Shown one piece after another: positions 9,129-17,462 of a DNA stretch of 64,000 nucleotides (its first letter is position 1; the number at the start of each line of letters is the position of its first letter). Under the pieces are notes generated by a model. The model was not told where the DNA came from and ran no database searches. It worked only from the letters and a program-made list of their open reading frames with translations. The DNA is taken from assembly GCF_011050415.1 (NCBI RefSeq), contig NZ_DRFS01000019.1, positions 186,001 through 250,000 of the forward strand. Reading direction: 5' to 3'. A program made the position numbers and the translations under genes. This DNA comes from Halomonas sp. Its GTDB lineage: Bacteria > Pseudomonadota > Gammaproteobacteria > Pseudomonadales > Halomonadaceae.

Positions 9129-9158
9129 CTGTTGAGCTTAAACAGTTGAGTTCAAACA
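9117..9158 (+). repeat. 3 x 14-bp tandem repeat across the chaperone stop codon
   Basis: Three adjacent 14-mers: GTTGAGCTTTAACT, GTTGAGCTTAAACA and GTTGAGTTCAAACA. The first copy contains the chaperone stop codon. The copies differ by two to four bases, which suggests old slipped-strand duplication. Similar repeats of 14-15 nt occur at other gene ends in this window. Confidence 0.85.
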
Positions 9159-9222
9159 AAGGCGCCGTATAAAAAAACTACATAAAAAGACCCTGCATAA
9201 AAGCATGCAAGAGGAGATCCCC

Positions 9223-9423
9223 ATGCACAAATCACATAATTCTGAGCGCCGCCGGTTTATGAAAACCGTAGGGTTGGGAACCGCCGCTGCTGGTGCGGCG
9301 GCGGCAGTAGGTCATGTCACTCTGGCACAGGCTGACACTGCCCCAGAGGAAAACGAAAAACAAACGGTTAACTACCGTGAGACTGACCACGTCCGCGCTT
9401 ATTATGCCTCTCTGCGTGACTGA
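9223..9423 (+). CDS. small Tat-signal protein of the formate dehydrogenase locus (FdhX-like)
   Basis: A 66-residue protein consisting largely of a twin-arginine signal: ERRRFMKTVGLG followed by an Ala-rich hydrophobic stretch and an AQA-type cleavage region, then a short polar tail. It matches the small 'formate dehydrogenase region Tat target' proteins that precede fdhA in this type of operon. The start at 9223 follows an AGGAG at a good distance; an in-frame ATG at 9205 lies upstream of that site. Role unknown; it may help assembly or export of the complex. Confidence 0.82.
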   Translation: MHKSHNSERRRFMKTVGLGTAAAGAAAAVGHVTLAQADTAPEENEKQTVNYRETDHVRAYYASLRD

Positions 9424-9447
9424 CGGCGGAATGCCAGGAGATTTGCC

Positions 9448-12300
9448 ATGCGTTTAACTCGCAAAACAGACACCCCTAAAGCCTCTGGGCTGGGTATTTC
9501 CCGCCGCCAATTCCTTAAGCGGACGGGTGCCGCCACGGGTGGTGTCGCCGCCGTTGGCTTTATGGGCGCACCGATGATGCAGCGTTCAGAAGCGGCCAAT
9601 AAAACCCCCGTATTGGATTCGCCGGTAGAAACCAAACGCACGATCTGCTCTCACTGTTCCGTAGGCTGTGGCGTTTATGCAGAAGTTCAAGAAGGCATTT
9701 GGACGAAGCAGGAACCGGCTTTCGATCACCCCATTAACCGTGGCGCTCACTGCGCAAAAGGCGCTTCTTTACGCCAGCACGGCCACTCAACGCGTCGCCT
9801 CAAATACCCAATGAAGCTGGTGGCGGGCGAGTGGGAACGTATGAGCTGGGATGACGCCATTAACGAGATTGGCGACAAGCTGCTCGAACTGCGCGATGAA
9901 CACGGTCCGGATAGCGTTTACTGGCTGGGATCTGCGAAGTTCAACAATGAGCAAGCGTATCTGATGCGCAAGCTTGCGTCGCTATGGGGCACCAATAACA
10001 CCGATCACCAGGCGCGTATCTGTCACTCCACAACGGTGGCAGGTGTAGCGAATACCTGGGGTTATGGAGCGATGACTAACTCGCTCAACGATATGCATAA
10101 CAGCAAATCAATGCTGTTCATTGGCTCTAACCCCAGTGAAGCCCACCCAGTGGCGATGCAGCATATCTTGATCGCTAAAGAGCGCAATAATTGCGACATC
10201 ATTGTTGCCGACCCGCGTTTTACCCGTACGGCTGCTAAAGCCAGCAAGTATGTACGTATTCGCCCTGGTTCAGACGTGGCCTATATTTGGGGTCTACTGT
10301 GGCACATCTTTGAAAACGGTTGGGAAGATAGTGAGTACATCAACCAGCGCGTCTACGGTATGGATGAAGTGCGTGCTGAAGTGGCTCAGTTCACCCCTAG
10401 CGTTGTTGAAGATGTCACCGGCGTTTCAGAGGCGGACATGTTCGATGTGGCTAAGCGCCTGTCCGACAACCGCCCTGGCTGTGTTGTGTGGTGTATGGGC
10501 GGTACGCAGCACACCACCGGTAACAACAATACCCGCGCTTACTGCATTCTTGAGCTGGCGCTAGGCAATATCGGTAAAGCCGGTGGCGGCGCGAATATTT
10601 TGCGGGGTCACGATAACGTACAGGGTGCTACCGATTTAGGCCTGGGTTCTGATTCACTGCCGGGCTATTACGGCTTGGCGGAAGAGGCTTGGCAGCACTG
10701 GGCGCAGGTGTGGGATGTCGATTACGAATGGCTTAAAGGCCGTTTTGACGACACCGAGTACGCCGATGGTAAACCGATGTACACCAGTGGTATTACGGTT
10801 TCTCGCTGGGTAGACGGTGTACTGGAAGAGGATGAGAACATCTCTCAGCGTACTGCGCTGAAAGCGATGTTCTACTGGGGCCATGCGGTTAACTCCCAGA
10901 CCCGTGGTGTCGAGATGCAAAAAGCCATGCAGAAGCTTGAGATGATGGTCATCGTTGACCCTTATCCAACGGTTGCTGCTGTCATGCACGACCGCACCGA
11001 TGGTGTTTACCTGCTGCCTGCGGCCACCCAGTTTGAAACCACCGGCAGTGTCACCGCCACCAACCGCTCTATTCAGTGGCGTGACCGCGTGATTGAGCCG
11101 TTATTTGAATCTAAGCCAGACCACGAAATCATGTACCTGTTTGCCCGTAAGCTGGGCTTCGGTAATGAGCTGGTGATGAATTATGAGATGAACGGTGACG
11201 AGCCGCTGATCGAAGATATCCTGCGTGAAATCAACAGCGGCATGTGGACGGTCGGCTACACCGGACAAAGCCCTGAGCGACTTAAAGCGCACCAGCAAAA
11301 CTGGCACACCTTTAGCTTCGAGAATTTGCGCGCTCAAGGTGGTCCGGCCGATGGCGATTACTATGGCCTGCCATGGCCTTGCTGGGGCACACCTGAGTTT
11401 GGTCACCCAGGTTCGCCTAATCTTTATGACACCAGTATTCCGGTAATGGAAGGCGGCATGGGCTTCCGCGCTCGTTTTGGTATCGAACGCGATGGCGTCA
11501 ACCTGCTGGCGGAAGGGTCTGCACCGGTCGGCGGCGATATCGATGACGGCTATCCTGAGTTCAGTGGCCAGTTACTCAAAGACCTGGGCTGGTGGGATGA
11601 TCTAACGGCTGAAGAAAAAGTGGCTGCTGAAGGTAAAAACTGGAAAACCGATTTCTCCGGCGGTATCCAGCGAGTGGCTATTGAGCATGGTTGCGCCCCT
11701 TATGGTAACGCCAAGGCGCGTGCGGTCGTCTGGACCTTCCCGGATGCCGTGCCTAAGCACCGCGAGCCGCTTTACACCACCCGCCGTGACTTGGTTGAAC
11801 GCTTCCCTACCTGGGACGATTTTGACTCCATCATGCGTCTACCGACCATGTACAAAACCATCCAGGATCGCGATAACAGCGCTGATTACCCGATTATTCT
11901 TACCTCTGGGCGACTGGTTGAGTACGAAGGCGGTGGTGAAGAGACGCGCTCCATGTCGTGGCTGGCCGAGCTGCAGCAAGAGATGTTTGTCGAGATAAAT
12001 CCAGCCAATGCCAACGATCTAAGTATCAAAGATGGCGATGATGTATGGGTAGAGGGTGCTGAGGGTGGTCGCGTCAAAGTGAAGGCGCTGGTAACACCGC
12101 GTGTTGATCGCAACGTGGCGTTTATGCCTTTCCACTTCGGCGGAATGTTCCAGGGCGAAAGCTTACGCGACCGTTATCCGGATGGGTCTGATCCTTACAT
12201 TATTGGGGAGTCAGCGAATACCGCAACGACCTACGGCTACGATCCGGTGACACTGATGCAAGAGACCAAGTGCACCATTTGCCGCATTGAGCGTGCTTAA
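9448..12300 (+). CDS. fdhA: formate dehydrogenase catalytic subunit alpha (Mo-bisMGD, Cys type)
   Basis: The periplasmic catalytic subunit, oxidising formate to CO2. Residues 18-24 form the twin-arginine motif SRRQFLK, followed by a hydrophobic leader. The [4Fe-4S] ligands are Cys67, Cys70, Cys74 and Cys102. The molybdenum ligand position is Cys192 in QARICHSTTV, where E. coli FdnG has selenocysteine, so this enzyme does not need the Sec machinery. The C-terminal molydopterin-dinucleotide domain begins near ILTSGRLVEY. Length of 950 residues is typical. It is followed by fdhB and fdhC, making a three-subunit respiratory enzyme. Confidence 0.96.
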   Translation: MRLTRKTDTPKASGLGISRRQFLKRTGAATGGVAAVGFMGAPMMQRSEAANKTPVLDSPVETKRTICSHCSVGCGVYAEVQEGIWTKQEPAFDHPINRGAHCAKGASLRQHGHSTRRLKYPMKLVAGEWERMSWDDAINEIGDKLLELRDEHGPDSVYWLGSAKFNNEQAYLMRKLASLWGTNNTDHQARICHSTTVAGVANTWGYGAMTNSLNDMHNSKSMLFIGSNPSEAHPVAMQHILIAKERNNCDIIVADPRFTRTAAKASKYVRIRPGSDVAYIWGLLWHIFENGWEDSEYINQRVYGMDEVRAEVAQFTPSVVEDVTGVSEADMFDVAKRLSDNRPGCVVWCMGGTQHTTGNNNTRAYCILELALGNIGKAGGGANILRGHDNVQGATDLGLGSDSLPGYYGLAEEAWQHWAQVWDVDYEWLKGRFDDTEYADGKPMYTSGITVSRWVDGVLEEDENISQRTALKAMFYWGHAVNSQTRGVEMQKAMQKLEMMVIVDPYPTVAAVMHDRTDGVYLLPAATQFETTGSVTATNRSIQWRDRVIEPLFESKPDHEIMYLFARKLGFGNELVMNYEMNGDEPLIEDILREINSGMWTVGYTGQSPERLKAHQQNWHTFSFENLRAQGGPADGDYYGLPWPCWGTPEFGHPGSPNLYDTSIPVMEGGMGFRARFGIERDGVNLLAEGSAPVGGDIDDGYPEFSGQLLKDLGWWDDLTAEEKVAAEGKNWKTDFSGGIQRVAIEHGCAPYGNAKARAVVWTFPDAVPKHREPLYTTRRDLVERFPTWDDFDSIMRLPTMYKTIQDRDNSADYPIILTSGRLVEYEGGGEETRSMSWLAELQQEMFVEINPANANDLSIKDGDDVWVEGAEGGRVKVKALVTPRVDRNVAFMPFHFGGMFQGESLRDRYPDGSDPYIIGESANTATTYGYDPVTLMQETKCTICRIERA

Positions 12301-12335
12301 GCCTAATAAAATAGTCGCGACTGACCTGACAGCAT

Positions 12336-12362
12336 ACCAGCGCGGTTAAAAACCGCGCTGGT
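12336..12362 (+). promoter_or_regulatory. 12-bp perfect hairpin between fdhA and fdhB, next to the fdhB ribosome binding site
   Basis: ACCAGCGCGGTT (12336-12347), loop AAA, and its exact complement AACCGCGCTGGT (12351-12362). The fdhB Shine-Dalgarno AAGAGGAG starts at the next base. There is no U-tract, so it is not a standard terminator. It could protect mRNA ends or set the fdhA:fdhB ratio. Confidence 0.75.
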
Positions 12363-12376
12363 AAGAGGAGAACACC

Positions 12377-12991
12377 ATGGCTCAAATGAAATTTATGTGT
12401 GACGCCGAACGTTGCATTGAATGCAACGGCTGCGTTACCGCATGCAAAAATGCCAACGATGTCGAGTGGGGCATTCAACGTCGCCGCGTGGTAACGCTAA
12501 ATGACGGCGAAGCGAGTGAAATGTCCATTTCCGTCGCTTGTATGCACTGTGACGATGCCCCCTGTATGGCGGTTTGCCCAACCGACTGCTTCTATAAGAC
12601 CGACGACGGCATCGTACTGCACGACAAAGACCTGTGTATCGGCTGTGGCTACTGCCTTTACGCCTGCCCGTTTGGCGCGCCGCAGTTCCCGCAGCAGAAC
12701 GCCTTTGGCGAGCGCGGCAAAATGGACAAATGCACTTTCTGTGCAGGCGGCCCCGCCGACAGCAAAGAAGAGGAGTATCAGAAATACGGCTCTAACCGTA
12801 TTGCTGAAGGTAAGCTGCCGCTATGTGCGGAAATGTGTTCCACTAAAGCGCTGCTTGCCGGTGATGCGCAAGACGTTGCCGATATCTTCCGTCAGCGGGT
12901 CGTACATCGCGGCCATCCAGATGGTGCCTGGTCGAATAATCCTCAGGCCAGTGCCGATAACCTAGCCTACGATGCTACCCGTAAAGGGTAA
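12377..12991 (+). CDS. fdhB: formate dehydrogenase iron-sulfur subunit beta
   Basis: A 204-residue four-cluster ferredoxin that carries electrons from FdhA to the cytochrome b subunit. Cluster motifs in order: CIECNGCVTAC (Cys13, 16, 19, 23), CMHCDDAPCMAVC, CIGCGYCLYAC, and CTFC paired with a later CAEMC. This is the usual 16-Cys pattern of DMSO reductase-family beta subunits. It has no Tat signal, so it is presumably exported together with FdhA. An AGGAG lies just upstream, immediately after the hairpin at 12336-12362. Confidence 0.95.
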   Translation: MAQMKFMCDAERCIECNGCVTACKNANDVEWGIQRRRVVTLNDGEASEMSISVACMHCDDAPCMAVCPTDCFYKTDDGIVLHDKDLCIGCGYCLYACPFGAPQFPQQNAFGERGKMDKCTFCAGGPADSKEEEYQKYGSNRIAEGKLPLCAEMCSTKALLAGDAQDVADIFRQRVVHRGHPDGAWSNNPQASADNLAYDATRKG

Positions 12992-13002
12992 GGAGGCGTG
13001 TC

Positions 13003-14100
13003 ATGAACCTGTTGACTGCACAGGCACCCGTTAGGGTGCCGAGCTCAGGTAAAGGGCTCGCCCTGGGCATTTGGCGTTTGGTAATGGTCGCGCTTGTAGT
13101 GATGCTTAGCCTTGGTTTTACACAAGTGGCGGTTGCCCAAGCTGACCCGGATCTCGAGATGAGCACCGCTGCTCCTGGCATCACTGCTGACCAGTGGCGG
13201 CAAGTCCGCAGCGGAGAGGTGGGGCCGAACTTTCGCGACTCTCGCCATGAAAGCACCTATAACCTGATCAATGCGAGCGGTGAGACGTGGCGTATTCTGC
13301 GTAATCGTTGGGTATCGCCGTTTGGACTGATCGCGATAGTGGGCATGGCGGCGGTAATTACGCTGTTCTACTTTGTTGTGGGTCGTAAGCACTTAGACGA
13401 ACCACGCACTGGGCGTAAACTATTTCGCTGGTCGCTGTTGATGCGCTCGCTGCACTGGACAGTTGCTACGCTGTTTATCACGCTGGCGCTAACGGGCTTA
13501 AATCTACTCTATGGCAAGTTTGTGTTCCGCTCTCTGTTTGGAGATGCTTTCTGGGCGTGGATGATCTCCGCCTCTAAAGTGCTGCATAACTACTTGGGGC
13601 CGATCTTCGGCATTCTGCTTATTGTGCTGCTTTTGAGCTTGCTGAAAGATAACATTCCCAAAAAGCACGACTGGGTGTGGTTTAAAAAAGCAGGCGGTTT
13701 AACCGGCAAGCACCATCCGGATGCCGGTTTTGCTAACGGCGGCGAAAAAGCTTGGTACTGGCTACTAGCCACGGCAGGCATTGTGGTGATTGCGAGTGGT
13801 TTCGTACTCGACTTCCCCAACTTTAATCAGAGCCGTGACACCATGCAGTGGGCGAACATCATCCATGCGGTGGGTGCGCTAGGGTTAACTGCGGTGGCGC
13901 TGGGCCATATTTATATCGGTACCGTCGGCACTGAGGGCTCGCTTGAAGCGATGACCACCGGTTATGTGGATGAGACCTGGGCCAAAGAGCACCATAACCT
14001 GTGGTACGAAGAGGTCAAAGGCCAAGCAATTTCCGAAGAAGAACTGGCTGCCCGCAAGTCGGGTGACCACAGTGAACCGTCAGCCTCTCGGCCAAGCTGA
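13003..14100 (+). CDS. fdhC: formate dehydrogenase cytochrome b556 subunit gamma
   Basis: The membrane anchor and quinone-linked cytochrome b of the complex, 365 residues. A hydrophobic N-terminal stretch ending AQA (about residues 25-47) looks like a signal peptide. A periplasmic segment follows, then a long hydrophobic stretch near residues 105-125 and several more transmembrane helices in the cytochrome b561-like region (LMRSLHWTVATLFITLALTG; ASKVLHNYLGPIFGILL; NIIHAVGALGLTAVALGH). These contain His residues suitable as heme ligands. It passes electrons to the quinone pool. Starts 11 bp after fdhB and ends before a clear terminator. Confidence 0.93.
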   Translation: MNLLTAQAPVRVPSSGKGLALGIWRLVMVALVVMLSLGFTQVAVAQADPDLEMSTAAPGITADQWRQVRSGEVGPNFRDSRHESTYNLINASGETWRILRNRWVSPFGLIAIVGMAAVITLFYFVVGRKHLDEPRTGRKLFRWSLLMRSLHWTVATLFITLALTGLNLLYGKFVFRSLFGDAFWAWMISASKVLHNYLGPIFGILLIVLLLSLLKDNIPKKHDWVWFKKAGGLTGKHHPDAGFANGGEKAWYWLLATAGIVVIASGFVLDFPNFNQSRDTMQWANIIHAVGALGLTAVALGHIYIGTVGTEGSLEAMTTGYVDETWAKEHHNLWYEEVKGQAISEEELAARKSGDHSEPSASRPS

Positions 14101-14132
14101 TAGCGCTGAGTAAATCGAGTAGCAAAAACCAT

Positions 14133-14160
14133 GACACCGCCGAATTTGGCGGTGTCTTTT
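14133..14160 (+). terminator. rho-independent terminator of the formate dehydrogenase operon
   Basis: Perfect 9-bp stem GACACCGCC / GGCGGTGTC with a 6-nt loop (GAATTT), followed directly by TTTT. It lies 32 bp after the fdhC stop and before the DUF1244 gene. Confidence 0.88.
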
Positions 14161-14220
14161 GTTATGCTGTGTCTTAATACGCCTGCTCTTATTGCGAACA
14201 AAGATAGAAAAGGAACCGTG

Positions 14221-14544
14221 ATGCAACAGTTTGATGAAGCGACTCGTACCGAACTTGAAGCTGCCGCGTTTCGCCGCCTGCTTCAACACTTGGACGATAA
14301 CAAAGATGTACAGAATATTGATCTGATGATCCTGGCCGATTTCTGTCGTAACTGTTTATCTAAATGGCTGGTGTCTGCCGCTGAGGCACGTGGTGAAACC
14401 CTCAGCTACGAAGAAGCCCGGGAGCACGTTTACGGTATGCCCTACAGTGAGTGGAAAGAGCTTTATCAGCCGCCTGCGTCACCCGAACAGATGGCAGCTT
14501 GGGAAGCCCATCACGCTAAAAAGAAAGCTGCCAAACAGGGGTAA
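14221..14544 (+). CDS. DUF1244 family protein
   Basis: A 107-residue soluble protein matching DUF1244: AFRRLLQHLDDNKDVQNIDL, then FCRNCLSKWL with its conserved Cys pair, then YGMPYSEWK. The C-terminal tail is Lys/Ala-rich. The start at 14221 is placed after the upstream terminator and follows AAGGAACC; a longer frame would begin inside the terminator hairpin. It lies 5 bp before moaB, so the two are probably co-transcribed. Function is unknown. Confidence 0.85.
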   Translation: MQQFDEATRTELEAAAFRRLLQHLDDNKDVQNIDLMILADFCRNCLSKWLVSAAEARGETLSYEEAREHVYGMPYSEWKELYQPPASPEQMAAWEAHHAKKKAAKQG

Positions 14545-14549
14545 ATGCC

Positions 14550-15071
14550 ATGAGCGAGCTAATGGTTCCTCTCAATATCGCCGTGCTGACGGTCTCTGAT
14601 ACCCGCAATGAAGAGACGGATCGCAGTGGCCAGGCATTAGTCGAGCGACTCACCAGTGCAGGCCACACGCTGGCTGAAAAGCGTATCGTGCCCGACGATG
14701 TCTATCGCATTCGCGCGGTAGTGGCGAACTGGATCGCCGATGAACTGGTGCAGGTGGTGATCACCACCGGCGGCACCGGCTTTACCGGCCGCGACTCCAC
14801 GCCGGAAGCGATCTCGGTACTGCTTGATAAGCGCATCGAAGGCTTTGGCGAGCGCTTTCGCCAGTTAAGCGGTGACGAGATCGGCAGCTCCACTATCCAG
14901 AGCCGTTGCCTTGGCGGATTATCAAACGCCACCGTGGTGTTCTGTTTGCCGGGTTCAACCGGCGCATGTCGCACCGGCTGGGACGGCATTCTGGCCGAGC
15001 AGCTGGACAGCCGCCATAAGCCCTGCAACTTCGCCAACCTGGTCATTCCAGGCCGAGGTCAGCATGGCTGA
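14550..15071 (+). CDS. moaB: molybdenum cofactor biosynthesis protein MoaB
   Basis: A 173-residue MoCF-domain protein; MoaB/MogA-type proteins adenylylate molybdopterin before metal insertion. Recognisable segments: VLTVSDTRNEETDRSG, the VITTGGTGFTGRDSTPEA molybdopterin-binding loop, and FCLPGSTGACRTGWD. It overlaps the start of the second moeA by 8 bp. Together they form a metal-insertion pair distinct from the mobA-moeA-moaA operon. Confidence 0.93.
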   Translation: MSELMVPLNIAVLTVSDTRNEETDRSGQALVERLTSAGHTLAEKRIVPDDVYRIRAVVANWIADELVQVVITTGGTGFTGRDSTPEAISVLLDKRIEGFGERFRQLSGDEIGSSTIQSRCLGGLSNATVVFCLPGSTGACRTGWDGILAEQLDSRHKPCNFANLVIPGRGQHG

Positions 15072-16269
15072 TTTACAGCCCATTTCAGCCGCGCTTGAGG
15101 CGCTGTTAGTAGACGTTAACCCCGTTGCATCAGAAGAGATAACGCTGGAGGCCGCTGCTGGGCGGGTACTGGCCGAGGCCGTTACAGCGCAGTTGGATGT
15201 GCCGCCGTTTGATAATAGCGCGATGGATGGCTATGCCCTGCGCGCCGCCGATGCCGGGCAGTGGCTGCCGGTGAGCCAGCGTATTGCCGCGGGCATCCAG
15301 GCTAAACCGCTCGCCCCAGGCAGCTGCGCGAGGATTTTTACCGGCGGCGAAATCCCGCCGGGTGCCGACTGCGTGGTGATGCAAGAGCGCGTAGAGATTG
15401 ACGGTGAGCGCGCACTGATGCCTGCTGACATTCCAGCGGGAGATAATGTTCGCCGCCGAGGACGAGACGTGCAGAGCGGCTCTGTGCTGCTGAATGCCGG
15501 TGAACGGCTAGAAGCGGCTGCACTAGGCCACTTGGCAGGGCAGGGGATTACTCACGTCAATGTGCGTTGTAGGCCCCGTGTAGCACTGCTCTCCACCGGC
15601 GATGAGATCATTGACCCAGGCACGCCGCTGAAAGCGGGCCAGCTCTACAACTCCAACCGCCCGATGCTTAAACGGCTTTTAGAGACTTTTGGGGCCGAGG
15701 TTGTTAGCACCGTCAGCGTGCCGGATAACTATACCCGCACGGTTGAACTCTTAAAGGATGCCGCCACTGAGGCAGATCTAGTGGTGACCACCGGTGGCGT
15801 CAGCGTGGGTGAAGAGGACCATGTGAAGGCAGCGCTTGAATCGATCGGCCAGTTGGATATGTGGAAGCTGGCGATACGCCCTGGTAAGCCGTTAGCGCTG
15901 GGCCGTTTGCCACGTGAAGACGGTAGTCAGGCAAGGTTTGTTGGTTTACCAGGCAATCCGGTCTCGGGCTTTGTCGGTGCTTGGCTGTTTCTTCGTCCCT
16001 TGTTAGGCGCCATGCTTGGCTGCCAGGACTTGGAAACACTGCCCATCATTACCGCCAATGCTGGCTTTGCCACCTCCACTGGCCCCCGCGAACATTATAT
16101 GCGCGTAACGCTAACGTTCACCCCTAATGGTGTCACGGCGACGGCCTTTGCAGACCAAAATTCCGGTGTGCTGTCGTCGTGTATCAATGCAGATGCCTTT
16201 GCGGTGATACCGCCTAACAGCGAGATAGTTGAAGGCGATATGATTAGCTGCTTGTGGCTGGCGGGTTAA
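15064..16269 (+). CDS. moeA: molybdopterin molybdenumtransferase MoeA (second copy)
   Basis: A 401-residue MoeA paralogue. Motifs: FDNSAMDGYALRAAD, IFTGGEIPPGADCVVMQE, LLSTGDEI, VVTTGGVSVGEEDHV, RPGKPLALG and [14 protein letters not shown]. The start at 15064 is the first sensible Met and overlaps moaB by 8 bp; the frame is open further upstream only as an out-of-frame shadow of moaB. The protein differs clearly from the copy at 2671-3942, so this is not a recent duplication. Paired with moaB, it may be the general housekeeping enzyme (inference). Confidence 0.94.
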   Translation: MADLQPISAALEALLVDVNPVASEEITLEAAAGRVLAEAVTAQLDVPPFDNSAMDGYALRAADAGQWLPVSQRIAAGIQAKPLAPGSCARIFTGGEIPPGADCVVMQERVEIDGERALMPADIPAGDNVRRRGRDVQSGSVLLNAGERLEAAALGHLAGQGITHVNVRCRPRVALLSTGDEIIDPGTPLKAGQLYNSNRPMLKRLLETFGAEVVSTVSVPDNYTRTVELLKDAATEADLVVTTGGVSVGEEDHVKAALESIGQLDMWKLAIRPGKPLALGRLPREDGSQARFVGLPGNPVSGFVGAWLFLRPLLGAMLGCQDLETLPIITANAGFATSTGPREHYMRVTLTFTPNGVTATAFADQNSGVLSSCINADAFAVIPPNSEIVEGDMISCLWLAG

Positions 16270-16280
16270 CGCCAGCCATA

Positions 16281-17447
16281 TTAAACAATCGCGTGTGGCA
16301 CAAAGCAGGAGGAGTCTTTGGTGATGCGGCCTACGTCTTCACGAATACCCATTCCACAGGCGCGATCTCCAACCACCCAGCTGCCGATTAAGGCGTGATT
16401 GTTACCAAACCGCGGCATCGGGTGGTAGGCCTGACGAATCCACGGGCTGTCGGTATAGGGGCCGTCAACGGCTTCGCGGTGACCCGCTGGGGTAATCAAT
16501 TCAATGTTGCTGCCTTCTCGAGAGAAGAACGGCTTACGCACCCAGCCAGCGGGCAGCGGAGGGCTGTTAGCTGTTTCAAAAAACGCTGGTAAAAGGTTGG
16601 GATGACCCTCAAAGTGCTCCCATAGCAGAGGCAAAATACCCTTGTTAGAGAGAATCGCTTTCCAGGGCGGCTCGAACCAGTGGGTGTTTAATTGGGGAAT
16701 ATTCTCGCCAAAGGCATCATCGGCCATCTCTTCCCAAGGGTAGAGCTTGAAGATCGCGTGGATAGGCTGCTCTTCAAGGTCGACAAAATGCTCGACCCCG
16801 GCGCGCAGGCCAATATCCTCGGTGTAGATAAACGGTGCATTAAGGCCCGCCTGTACCGCTACGTCCTGCAAATAGTGCACGGTGGCGCGCTCTTCAGCGT
16901 TATCTTTTATGCACGAAAAGTACAGTGTACGATTTTCAATGCGGTCGCCAAGATGCGCCATGGCGTTGATCAGCCGCTCTTGAATCGAGTTGTACTGATC
17001 GGCATGGCGGGGCAGGATACCTTGTTCGATGGCTTGCTCAAGCCATACCCACTGGAAAAAGCCCGCTTCGTAAAGCGAGGTAGGGGTGTCGTAATTGAGT
17101 TCCAGCAGCTTCGCCGGACCATCGCCGGAGTAGGCAAAATCCATCCGCCCATAAAGGTGCGGTTGGCCTGATTTCCAGGAGTTGTGGATGCTATCCCACA
17201 TATGCTCGGGCAGCGCTAAACGCTGCATTAGCGCATTGGAGTGGCAGACCTTATCGACCAGCTCCATACACATCTCATGCAACTCTTCAGTCGGTGTTTC
17301 AATATCACGTTCGACCTGCTCCATGGTGAACTGGTAGTAAGCGTCCTCTTTCCAGTAAGGCTCGCCGTCGATGGTATGAAAATGAAACCCCAGCTCGTGA
17401 GCCAGGGCTTTCCAGTTATGGCGTTCGGGGATATCGATTCGCAGCAT
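16281..17447 (-). CDS. yjfC: glutathionylspermidine synthase-like ATP-grasp protein (YjfC type)
   Basis: A 388-residue ATP-grasp ligase of the glutathionylspermidine synthase preATP-grasp family (E. coli YjfC/YgiC). Characteristic stretches: NWKALAHELGFHFHT, DGEPYWKEDAYYQF, LLELNYDTPTSLYEAGFFQW, and the C-terminal KPFFSREGSNI followed by GSWVVGD. It lacks the N-terminal amidase domain of true Gsp synthetase. YjfC/YgiC proteins are thought to form a peptide-type bond on an unknown substrate. It closes the six-gene operon yjfI-J-K-L-M-C, 15 bp after the DUF1190 gene. Confidence 0.9.
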   Translation of the reverse strand: MLRIDIPERHNWKALAHELGFHFHTIDGEPYWKEDAYYQFTMEQVERDIETPTEELHEMCMELVDKVCHSNALMQRLALPEHMWDSIHNSWKSGQPHLYGRMDFAYSGDGPAKLLELNYDTPTSLYEAGFFQWVWLEQAIEQGILPRHADQYNSIQERLINAMAHLGDRIENRTLYFSCIKDNAEERATVHYLQDVAVQAGLNAPFIYTEDIGLRAGVEHFVDLEEQPIHAIFKLYPWEEMADDAFGENIPQLNTHWFEPPWKAILSNKGILPLLWEHFEGHPNLLPAFFETANSPPLPAGWVRKPFFSREGSNIELITPAGHREAVDGPYTDSPWIRQAYHPMPRFGNNHALIGSWVVGDRACGMGIREDVGRITKDSSCFVPHAIV

Positions 17448-17462
17448 GTTAATGTTCGCTGG

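Noticed and set aside
12336..12362. fdhA terminator
   Set aside because: Stem is followed by a ribosome site, not by a U-run, and fdhB must be expressed with fdhA.
14872..15063. 64-residue N-terminal extension of the second MoeA
   Set aside because: It lies wholly within moaB in another frame; the MoeA family start fits 15064.
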